A stretch of DNA of 64,000 nucleotides from Cryptomeria japonica (Eukaryota; Streptophyta; Pinopsida; Cupressales; Cupressaceae): assembly GCF_030272615.1 (NCBI RefSeq), contig NC_081411.1, forward strand, positions 186,263,949 to 186,327,948, read 5' to 3'. How positions within the stretch are numbered: the first letter of the stretch is position 1; each line of letters starts with the position of its first letter. Positions 11,628 through 22,654 of this stretch are shown one piece after another. The notes under the pieces are model-generated. The model saw only the letters and a program-made list of their open reading frames with translations, did not search any database and was not told where the DNA came from. A program made the position numbers and the translations under genes.

Positions 11628-12422
11628 TGTTGGCATAGGCACACTCCAATGAGATATTGTAGGTGATTGAAGGTTTTGTCATTGATGGCAACCTTACAAT
11701 CCTATGGCACCGGCAAGGCATTACACCGGTACTAGCAAGATCAAACTCTACACTAGCACTCAGACCATCGGCACTGGTAGAGAAAGGAAGCATACTAGCA
11801 CAGAGGCCAACAGGATTTTTGTTGTAATATATTTTGTTTATTATTTGTAAAATCATTGTAAGCCAACTTGGCAAGTTGTAAAATGAGTCTTATATAAGAG
11901 AGATCATTATATAATATTTGTAAGTAAGATAGAGGAATGTATTTAGGCGAAATAAGGTAGACCTATTATGTGAATTATAGGTTAAGGGTTTATGTAAGAA
12001 GCAAAGCAGAAACCGGTACTGGATCTAGCATTATAGATGCTATTCTGAAGCAGTACAAGATACTAGATTTATATAATCCATCATTGTAAGTCAGTGAGAC
12101 TTCCCATTGAGCAGTGAGCTCTAGGCACTTGGCCTTGTGCAGGCCCCTATTGTAAGTAATATTCTCTTATTGGCCAGTAAGTGAATATTGTGGGTCATAA
12201 ATCCCACCGAGGTTTTTCCCACAACGGTTTTCCTCATTAAATCATTGTGTTATGGTGTGTTTTTCATGTGGATGCTTTTAATTTTGTTTATTGCATTATT
12301 TCTTGCATACCAGTACACTCTTATAATATGTTCTACGTGTTTTAAGTTAAGAAATTCAACTCACTAGTTAGATACTGATTCACCCCCCCCCCCCCCTCTC
12401 AGTATTTGTGGGAATCCTAACA
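11628..12422 (+). repeat. LTR of the truncated Copia element (795 bp)
   Basis: Starts TGTTGGCAT and ends ATCCTAACA. A TATA box (ttatataagag) lies near 11889-11899, and a C-run typical of the 3' side (gattcacccccc) near 12378. The last 13 bases (gggaatcctaaca) recur at 15711-15723 at the start of the second satellite block. Confidence 0.85.
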
Positions 12423-15400
12423 TCCTATGGTGTCCCATGACCCCTTAGGACACCATATGACCCATAACAACATAATTTGGTGTCTTAAGGGGTCATATGG
12501 TGTCCTAAGGGGTCGTAGGACACAATATGACCCTTTAGGTCACCCTAAGACCCATAACAAATCAATATGGTGTCTTAAGGGGTCATATGGTTTTCTAAGG
12601 GGTTGTAGGACACAATATGACCCCTATGGACACCATATGACTCATAACGACCCAATATGGTGTCATAAGTGGTCGTATGTTGTCCTTAGCAGTCATATGG
12701 TGTCCCATGACCCCTTAGGACACCATATGACCCATAACGACACAATTTGGTGTCTTAAGGCGTCATATGGTGTTAAGATTGGTCGTAGAAAATAATATGA
12801 CCCCTTAGGACACCATAGGACCCATAACGACCCAATATGGTGTCTTAAGGGGTCATATGGTATCCTAAGGGATTGTAGGAAACAATATGACCCCTATGGA
12901 CACCATACAACTCATAACGACCCAATATGGTGTCATAAGGGGTCGTATGTTGTTCTTAGGGGTCATATGGTGTCCTGTGACACCTTAGGACACCATAAGA
13001 CCCATAACAACCCAATATGGTGTCATAAGGGGTCGTATGTTGACCTTAGGGGTCATATGGTGTCCCATGAACCCTTAGGACACAATACGACCCATAACGA
13101 TAGAATCTAGTGTCTTAAGGGGTCATATGGTATCCTAAAGGGTCATAGGACACAATATGAACCATAACAACACAATTTGGTGTCTTAAAGGGCCATATGG
13201 TGTCCTAAGGGGTCATAGGACATAATATGATCCCTTAGGACACCATATGACTTATAACAACCCAATATGGTGTCATAAAGGGTCCTATGTTGTCCTTAGG
13301 GGTCATATGGTGTCTCATGACCCCTTAGAACACCATATGACCCATAATGACACAATTTGGTGTCTTAAGGGGTCATATGGTGTCCTAAGGGGTCATAGGA
13401 CACAATATGACCCCTTAGGACACCATATGACCCATAACAACCCAATATGGGGTATTAAGCAGTCATATGGTGTCTTAAGGGGTCGTAGGACACAATATAA
13501 CCCCTTAGGATAGCATAGGACCAATAACGACCCAATATGGTGTCATAAGGGGTCATATGTTGATCTTAGGGGTCATATGGTGTCTCATGACCCCTTAGGA
13601 CACAATATGACCCATAACGACACAATGTGGTGTCTTAAGGGGTCATATGGTGTCATAAGGGGTTGTACAAAACAATATGACCCCTATGGACACAATATAA
13701 CTCATAACGACCCAATTGGTGTCATAACAGGTCATATGTTGTCCTTAGGGGTCATATGGTGTCCCATGACACCTTAGGACACCATATGACCCATAAAGAC
13801 ATAATTTGATGTCTTAAGTGGTCATATGGTGTCCTTAGGGGTCATATAGTGTCCCATGACCCCTTACGACACAATATGACCCATAATGATACAATTTGGT
13901 GTCTTAAGCGATCATATGGTGTCCTAAGGGATCGTATGACATAATATGATCCCTTAGGAAAAAATATGAGCCATAATGACATAAGTTGGTGTCTTAAGGG
14001 GTCATATGGTATCCTAAGGGGTCGTAGGACACAATATGACCCCTTAGAACACCATATGACTCATAACAACCCAATATGGTGTCATAAGGGGCCGTACGTT
14101 GTCCTTGGGGGTAATATGGTGTCCCATGACCCCTTAGGACACCATATGACCCATAATGACATAATTTGGTGTCGTAAGGGGTCATATGGTGTCCTAAGAG
14201 GTTGTAGGACACAATATAACCCCTTAGGATACCATATGACCCATAATGACACAATTTGGTGTCTTAAGGGGTCATATGGTGTACTAATGGGTCATAGGAA
14301 ATCATATGACCCCTTAGGACACCATATGACTCATAACGACCCAATATGGTATCATAAGGGGTCGTACATTGTCCTTATGGGTCATATGGTGTCCCATGAC
14401 CCCTTAGGACACCATATGACCCATAATGACACAATTTTGTGTCGTAAGGGGTCATATGGTGTCCTAAGGGGTTGTAGAACACAATATAACCCCTTAGGAT
14501 ACCATATAACCCATAACAACCCAATACGGTGTCTTAAGGGGTCATATGGTATCTTAAGGGGTCGTAGGACACAATATGAACCCTTAGGATAGCATAGGAC
14601 CTATAACGACCCAATATGGTGTCATAAGGGGTCGTATGTTGAGGTTAGGAGTCATATAATGTCCCATGACCCCTTAGGAAACAATATGACACATAACAAC
14701 ACAATTTGGTGTCTTAAGGGGTCATATGGTGTACTAATGGGTCGTAGGACAAAATATGACCCCTATGGACACCATATGACTCATAACAAACCAATATGGT
14801 GTCATAAGGGGTCGTATGTTGTCCGTAGGGGTCATATGGTGTCTCATGACCTCTTAGGACACCATATGACCCATAACAACATAATTTGGTGTCTTAAGAG
14901 GTCATATTGTGTGCTAAGGGGTCATAGGACACAATATGACCCCTTAGGACACCATAGGAGCCATAATGACCCAATATAGTGTCTTAAGGGGTCATATGGT
15001 GTCCTAACGGGTCGTACGACACAATATGACCCCCTAGGACACCATATGACTTATAACAACCCAATATGGTGTCATAAGGGATCGTATGTTTTCCTTAGGG
15101 GTCATATGGTGTCCCATGACCCCTTAGGACACCATATATGATGACAGAATTTGGTGTCTTAAGGGGTCATATGGTGTCCTAAGTGCTCGTAGGACATAAT
15201 ATAACCCCTTAGGATACCATATGACCCATAACGACCCAATATGGTGTCTTAAGGGGTCATATGGTGTCCTAAGGAATCGTAGGACACAATATGAACCCTT
15301 AAGACACCATAGGACCCATAATGCCCCAATATGGTGTCATAAGGGGTCATATGGTGTCCTAAGGGGTCTTAGGATACAATATGACCCCTTAGGACACCAT

Positions 15401-15650
15401 ATGACCCCTAACGACACCATTTGGTGTCATAAGGGGTCATATGACCCATAGCGATGTCATATAGAGTCGTAAAGGGTCATATTGTGTCCTAAGGGGTCAT
15501 ATGTTGTCTTAAAGGGGTCATATGACACAATATGACCCCCTAGAATACAATATGACCCAGAACGACATAATTTGGTGTCTTAAGGGGATATATGGTGTCC
15601 TAAGGGTCTATAGGACACAATATGACCCCTTAGGATGCCAAAGGACCCAT
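12423..15650. repeat. 90-bp satellite array, block A (about 36 copies)
   Basis: The marker tgtc(t/a)taagg recurs at 12481, 12571, 12661, 12751, 12841, 12931, 13021 and 13111: a strict 90-bp period, with occasional short units (e.g. 13111 to 13181). Two monomer types alternate: A (cttaaggggtcatatgg, then ggtcgtaggacacaatatgacc) and B (cataaggggtcgtatgttgtcc, then ggtgtcccatgacc). An A-A-B order gives a 270-bp higher-order unit in places. Type A monomers contain long inverted repeats. Since 90 is divisible by three, frames stay open on both strands; I do not call these genes. Confidence 0.95.
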
Positions 15651-15711
15651 AATCTCTCCCCCTCTCCCCTAATCTCTTTATCCCTCTCCCTTCCCTCTCC
15701 GCATCTCTATG
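15651..15711. repeat. TC-rich tract between the two satellite blocks
   Basis: About 60 bp of (TC)n with ctcccctaatctc. It matches the start of the TC-rich tract at 20641, so both satellite blocks end at the same junction sequence (gacccat(a/t)atctctc). Confidence 0.85.
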
Positions 15712-15724
15712 GGAATCCTAACAT

Positions 15725-18700
15725 CCTGTGGTGTCCCATGACCCCTTAGGACACCATATGACCTATAATGACATAATTTGGTGTCTTAAGGGGTCATATC
15801 ATGTCCTAAGGGGTCATAGGACACAATATGACCCTTTAGGACACCCTAAGACCCATAAAAAACCAATATGGTGTCTTAAGGGGTCATATGGTGTTCTAAC
15901 AGGTTGTAGGACACAATATGACCCCTATGGATACCATATGACTCATAAAGACCCAATATGGTGTCATAAGTGGTCGTATGTTGTCCTTAGGGGTCATATG
16001 GTGTCCCATGACCCCTTAGGACACCATATGACCCATAAGGATGCAATTTGGTGTCTTAAGGGGCCATATAGTGTCCTAATTGGTCGTAGAAAACAATATG
16101 ACCCCTTAGGACACCATAGGACCCATAACAACCCAATATGGTGTCTTAAGGGGTCATATGATGTCCTAAGGGGTCGTAGGACACAATATGACCCCTATGG
16201 ACACCATATGACTCATAACAACCCAATATGGTGCCATAAGGGGTTGTATGTTGTTCTTAGGGGTCATATGGTGTTGTGTGACCCCTTAGGACACCATAGG
16301 ACCCATAACGACCCAATATGGTGTCATAAGGGGTCATATGATGTCCCATAAACCCTTAGGACACAATATGACCCATAACAATAGAATATGGTGTCTTAAG
16401 GGGTCATATGGTGTCCTAAGGGGTCATAGGACACAATATGACACCTTAGGACACAATATGAACCATAACAACACAATTTGGTGTCTTAAAGGGTCATACG
16501 GTGTCCTAAGGGGTCGTAGGACACAATATGACCCCTTAGGACACCATATGACTTATAATAACCCAATATGGTTTCATAAGGGGTCCTATGATGTCCTTAG
16601 GGGTCATATGGTGTCTCATGACCCCTTAGAACACCATATGACCCATAACGACACAATTTGGTGTCTTAAGGGGTCATATGGTGTCCTAAGGAGTCATAGG
16701 ACACAATATGACCCCTTAGGACACCATATGACCCATAATGACCCAATATGGTGTATTAAGGGGTCATATGGTGTCCTAAGGGGTCGTAGGACACAATATG
16801 ACCCCTTAGGATAGCATAGGACTGACAATGACCCAATATGGTGTCATAAGGGGTCGTATGTTTATCTTAGGGGTCATATGGTGTCTCATGACCCCTTAGG
16901 ACACAATATGACCCATAATAACACAATGTGGTGTCTTAAGGGGTCATATGGTGTCCTAAGGGGTTGTAGGAAACAATATGACCCCCTATGGACACCATAT
17001 GACTCATAATGACCCAATTTTTGTCATAATGGGTTGTATGTTGTCCTTAGGGGTCATATGGTGTCCCATGACCCTTAGGACACCATATGACCCATAATGA
17101 CATAATTTGGTGTCTTAAGAGGTCATATGGTGTCCTTAGGGATAATATAGTGTCCCATGACCCCTTACAACTCAATATGACCCATAATGATAGAATTTTG
17201 TGTATTAAGAAGTCATATGGTGTCCTAAGGGATCGTATGACATAATATGACCCCTTAGGAAAAAATATGAACCATAAAGACATAATTTGGTGTCTTAAGT
17301 GGTCATATGGTATCCTAAGGGGTCGTAGGACACAATATGACCCCTTAGGACACCATATGACTCATAACTACCCAATATGGTGTCATAAGGGGTTGTATGT
17401 TGTCCTTAGGGGTCATGTGGTGTCCCATGACCCCTTAGGACACCACATGACCCATAATGACACAATTTGGTGTCATAAGGGGTCATATGGTGTCCTAAGG
17501 GGTTGTAGGACACAATATAACCCCTTAGGATACCATATGACCCATAACGACACAATTTGGTGTCTTAAGGGGTCATATGGTGTACTAATGGGTTGTAGGA
17601 CATGATATGACCCCAAAGGACACCATATGACTCATAACGACCCAATATGGTATTATAAGGGGTCGTACATTGTCCTTACAAGTCATATGGTGTCCCATGA
17701 CCCCTTAGGACACCATATGACCCATAACGACATAATTTGGTGTCGTAAGGGGTCATATGGTGTCCTAAGGGGTCATAGGACACAATATAACCCCTTAGGA
17801 TACCATATGACCTATAATGACCCAATATGGTGTCTTAAGGGGTCATATGGTGTCTTAAGGGGTTGTAGGACACAATATGAACCCTTAGGACACGATAGGA
17901 CCTATAACAACCCAATATGGTGTCATAAGGGGCTGTATGTTGACTTTAGGAGTCATATAATGTCCCATGACCCCTTAGGAAACAATATGACACATAACAA
18001 CACAATTTGGTGTCTTAAGGGGTCATATGGTGTACTAATGGGTCGTAGGACACAATATGACCCCTATAGACACCATATGACTCATAACGACCCAATATGG
18101 TGTCATAAGGGGTTGTATGTTATTCTTAGGGGTCATATGGTGTCTCATGACCTCTTAGGACACCATATGACCCATAACGACACAATTTGGTGTCTTAAGG
18201 GGTCATATGGTGTGCTAAGGGGTCGTAGGACATAATATGATCCCTTAGGACACCATAGGAGCCATGACGACCCAATATGGTGTCTTAAGGGGTCATATGG
18301 TGTCCTAACAGGTCGTACGACACAATATGACCCCTTAGGACACCATATGACTTATAACGACCCAATATGGTGTCATAAGGGATCGTATGTTTTCCTTAGG
18401 GGTCATATGTTGTCCCATGACCCCTTGGGACACCATATATGATGACAGAATTTGGTGTCTTAAGGGATCATATGGTGTCCTAAGGGCTCGTAGGACATAA
18501 TATAACCCTTTAGGACACCATATGACCCATAATGACCCAATATGGTGTCTTAAGGGGTCATATGGTGTCCTAAGGAGTCGTAGGACACAATATGAACCCT
18601 TAGGACACCATAGGACCCATAACACCTCAATATGGTGTCATAAGGGGTCATATATTGACCTTAGGGGTCGTATGATGTCCCATGACCCCTCAGGACACAA

Positions 18701-20640
18701 TATGACCCATAACAACATAATTAGGTGTCTTTAGGGGTCATATGGTATCCTAAGGGGTCGTAGGACACAATATGACCCTATGGACACCATATGACTCATA
18801 ACGACCCAATATGGTGTCATAAGGGGTCGTATGTTTTCCTTAGGGGTCATATGGTGTTCTAAGGGGTCGTAGGACACAATATGACCCCTTAGGACACCAT
18901 AGGACCCATAACAACCCAATATGGTGTCATAAGGGATCATATGGTGTTATAAGGGGTTGTAGGACACAATATGACCCCTATGGACACTATGTGACTTATA
19001 ACGACCCAATATGGTGTCATAAGGGGTCCTATATTGTCCTAAAGAGTCATATGGTGTCCCATGACCCCTTAGCACACAATATGAACTATAATAACACAAT
19101 TTTGTGTCTTAAGGGGTCATATGGTGTCCTAAGGGGTTGTAGGGCACAATATCACTCATAACGACCCAATATGGTGTCATAAGGGGTCATATGCTGTCCT
19201 TAGGGGTCATATGGTGTCCCATGACCCATTAGGACACCATATGACCCATAATGACATAAATTCATGTCTTAAGGGATCATATGGTGTCCTAAGGGGTTGT
19301 AGGACACAATATGAACCCTTAGGATAGTATATGACCCATAATGACCCAATATGGTGTCCTAAGGGGTCATATGGTGTCCTAAGGGGTCGTAGGATACAAT
19401 ATGACCCCTTAGGACACCATAGGACCCATAACGACCCAATATGGTGTCATAAGGGGTCATATATTGACCTTAGGGGTCTTATGGTGTCTCATGACCCCTT
19501 AGGACACAATATGACCCATAACGACACAATTTGGTGCCTTAAAGGGTCATATGGTGTCCTAACAGATCGTAGGACACAATATGACCCCTATGAACACCAC
19601 ATGACTCATAACAATCCAATATGGTGTCATAAGGGGTCATATGTTGTCCTTAGAGGTCATATGGTGTCCCATGACCCCTTAGGACGCCATATGATCCATA
19701 ATGACAAAATTTGGTGTCTTAAGGGGTCATATGGTGTCCTAAGGGGTTGTAGGACACAATATGACCCCTTAGGATACCATAGGACCCATAATGACCCAAT
19801 ATAGTGTCTTAAAGGGTCATATGGTGTCCTAAGGGGTTGTAGGACACAATATGACCCCTTAGGACACTATAGGACCCATAACGACCTAACATCATGTTAT
19901 AAAGGGGTCTTATGTTGTCCTTAGGGGCCATATGGTGTCCCATGTCCTATTAGGACATCATATGAGCCCTCATGACACAATTTGGTGTCTTAAGGGGTCA
20001 TATGGTGTCCTAAGGGGTTGTAGGACACAAAATGACCCCTTGTGACACCATAAGACCCATAACGACCCAATATGGTGTCATAAGGGGTCATATGTTGTTC
20101 TTAGGGGTCATATGGTGTCCCTTGACCCCTTAGGACACAATATGACCCATAACAACACAATTTTGTGTCTTAAGGGATCATATGGTGTCCTAAGGGGTCA
20201 TAGGACACAATATGACCCATAACAACACAATTTGGTGTCTTAAGGGATCATATGGTGTCCTAAGGGGTCGTAGGTCACAATATGACCCCTTAGGACACCA
20301 TAGGACCCATGACAACCCATTATGGTGTCTTAAGGGGTCATATGGTGTCCTAAGGGGTCTTAGGATACAATATGACCCCTTAGGACACCATATGACCCCT
20401 AACGACACCATATGGTGTCATAAGGGGTCATATGACCCATAGCGACACCGTATAGAGTTGTAAAGGGTCATATTGTGTCCTAAGGGGTCATATGGTGTCT
20501 TAAAGGGGTCATATGACTTAATATGACCCCCTAGAATACAATATGACCAGAACGACATAATTTGGTGTCTTAAGGGGATATGTGGTGTCCTAAGGGGCTA
20601 TAGGACACAATATGACCCCTTAGGATAGCATAGGACCCAT
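15725..20640. repeat. 90-bp satellite array, block B (about 54 copies)
   Basis: Same 90-bp monomers as block A. Its first part is a copy of block A at a constant offset of 3301 bp: the LTR-end scrap ggaatccta is at 12411 and 15712, and the rare deleted monomer accatatatgatgacag at 15131 and 18432. Its last part matches the end of block A at an offset of about 4990 (aggatacaat at 15371 and 20362; TC junction at 15651 and 20641). Block B therefore holds about 1.69 kb (roughly 19 monomers) more than block A. Confidence 0.95.
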
Positions 20641-20715
20641 TATCTCTCTCCCTCTCCCCTAATCTCTCTATCTCTCTCCCTTCCCTCTCCCCTTCTCTCT
20701 CCCCCTTCACCCTCC

Positions 20716-20780
<65 letters not shown>

Positions 20781-20956
20781 TCACTCTCTCTCTCTCTCCT
20801 CTCTCTCCCTCTCTCCCCTAATCTCTCTCTCCCTCTCCCCTCTCTATCTCTCTCCCTTCTCTCTCTCTCTCTTCCCCCTCCCCTCCCCCCCCTCTCTCTC
20901 TCTCTCTCTCCCCCAATCTCTCCTAATCTCTCTCTCCCCCACCCCCCTCTCCCTCT
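20641..20956. repeat. TC-rich microsatellite with a CA run
   Basis: Long (TC)n with a (CA)n patch at about 20761-20780 and recurring ctcccctaatctctct, the reverse complement of the motif in the GA-rich tract at 10033-10247. Open frames here are simple-sequence artefacts. Confidence 0.95.
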
Positions 20957-21420
20957 CCCTAATATCATATACTAATTTATTTATAAATTAATATATTAAA
21001 ATAATATATATTAATAAACAATAGATTAATTATGTGCAAATTTAGTTAGTGAATTAACTTATTAAAATCGGTTATCCGATTGTACCAGATATGCGATTTT
21101 TGTTGTACAAATTTCAAATTTCAAATTTTGGCTCGAGAATGCTTTGGGATTTGGCTTGGAAGTGACAAGCCTGGAAAGTCAACTAAAAAAACATGGTTTT
21201 CAGTATTCCTTGATTTTCCAGACTTTACATTGGTGGGTGACGACTTTTTTTGTAGCCAAAATTGATAAAATGAAAATGTTTTTTTAAGGATGTTCTCAGC
21301 TTTCCAACAATATAAGACTTGTCTTATTTTGACTTTAATAAATAATCATTATTTATTTTCTAATTGAAATCTGACAATAGTTCTGATTGATAGACTAGTT
21401 GAAAAACGCTCATAACTTTC
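20957..21420. other. AT-rich flank with dyad motifs; no gene
   Basis: Begins with TTAATATAT-type sequence. At 21061-21105 attaaaatcggttatccgat and agatatgcgatttt form the inverted counterpart of 9865-9907. The remainder up to the solo LTR shows no coding signal. Confidence 0.6.
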
Positions 21421-22654
21421 TGTAAAGCGGAAAATCGCAATCGAACCCTAGTTGCTCTCCCCTCTTCCAACTCCGAGGAGAGAGAAGGGAGATCGCTAGG
21501 GTTGATGGTTTTCACTTAGGGGAGAGACTTTACATTCAAAAGAGGGGTTGAAATCCACAAGATCCAATCCCACACAATGCAAGATTGGATGCTAAATGAG
21601 TTTCAAGGGTTAAGACAACAAGGCTACCCTCTTTTGTAAAGAATGTTGATAGAAGAATTAAGCTAGGAATGCATAGAAAGTGATAAAGATTCGCTTATAA
21701 ACTGAGATAGGGATATAGGATGAAGCTGCGGACCTGGAATTAGTAGTAAAATGTTGATACGGCACTGTCCTGTAAATTTGAGCAAAAGTTGACTGGACGA
21801 TGGCGCCCGGCGCCACGGTCCTCCGAAAAATCCGCGAAACGAAGGGGGATCTGTTCGTCTCTGCACAAGGATTCCAGATCTTCAATTTCAGCAGCGTACC
21901 TGCAACCTACACACAGAAAAGCGAAGATGATTGGGGGGTTAGGGATTAGGGGTTTGCCTTTAGGTCAAACCCTGGTTTTGGAATTAACCAAGAAATGAGA
22001 AATTGCTGTAAATGTAAATGTCTGTAATGTAAAACAAGTACTAATACCTTGTTGTAAGGATGTTTGTATCCTTATGTGCGAAGGTATAGATGTTGTATGT
22101 TGTTGTATGTTGTGGTAGTATGTAGTAAGTGATCTCCTCTTCAATGGTTGAATCCTTGTCTTCAATGCAACACTTAGCCTTGAATGGAGACTTAGAAGGA
22201 ATGCTTGAATACTTGAATGCTTGAATGCTTGAGTATAGTTTCCACGCTTTTTCTGTCATGTATGTATATCCAAATGAGAGAGGAAAATGTAGTTTATATA
22301 CTTGCCAATTAGGGTTAATAGACTGATTTTCCCGACCTTAGGCCGACCAGGAAAGTTAATTTCCAAATTGCAAACAAAAAGACCCGAGACCCCATAGGAG
22401 ACCAGGCCCAAAATAGGCCCAGGGACCAGGGCGCTGGGCGCCATGGTCCTAGGGGACCAGGGCGCTGAGCGCCATGGTCCTAGGCTCCCGGGACAGCAGG
22501 GTGCAAAGGAGGTTCAGGCCAGGGTGCTTGAAAAATGCAGTTTTTAATGTCGTAAACAAGTTTCAGGGTCTCCATTCAGGTTGCGTGTTGCGTCGCCATC
22601 ATGAAGACCGAAATGCAGTCGAAATTGCAAGTGTCGCAATTTTAGGACGCTACA
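21421..22654 (-). mobile_element. Solo LTR of a Ty3/gypsy family (1234 bp)
   Basis: On the minus strand it starts TGTAGCGTCCTAAAATTG and ends GCTTTACA, and it matches the LTRs at 27120-28376 and 33751-34936 along its length. No internal region is attached. The bases on both sides are ctttc (21416-21420 and 22655-22659), a perfect 5-bp target duplication, as expected after recombination between two LTRs. It holds two copies of the GGACC..GCGCC..GGTCC motif (22422-22478) and a TATA box (tatataaac on the minus strand, near 22295). Confidence 0.93.

Larger units (their letters stand above)
10277..12422 (+). mobile_element. 3' end of a Copia-type element (extra ORF, PPT and LTR)
   Basis: Contains a coiled-coil ORF, a polypurine tract and one complete LTR, but no gag, protease, integrase or RT. 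The LTR shares its U5-like segment (agtgagacttc..attg, gctctaggca, tgcaggcccc) with the Copia element at 44858-61526, so the two are related families. The bases on both sides are satellite sequence, so this fragment sits within the satellite. Its 5' part is missing; a 5'-truncated insertion or a later deletion are both possible. Confidence 0.75.

Noticed and set aside
13966-14592. 208-codon plus-strand ORF and similar ORFs across 12400-20450
   Set aside because: They are produced by the 90-bp satellite period, occur on both strands and in several frames, and carry no domain.
12423-20640. CRISPR array
   Set aside because: The 90-bp units are contiguous without unique spacers, and the sequence is eukaryotic.
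20570-20968. Arg/Glu/Gly-rich minus-strand ORF
   Set aside because: Simple-sequence artefact of the TC tract and satellite edge.
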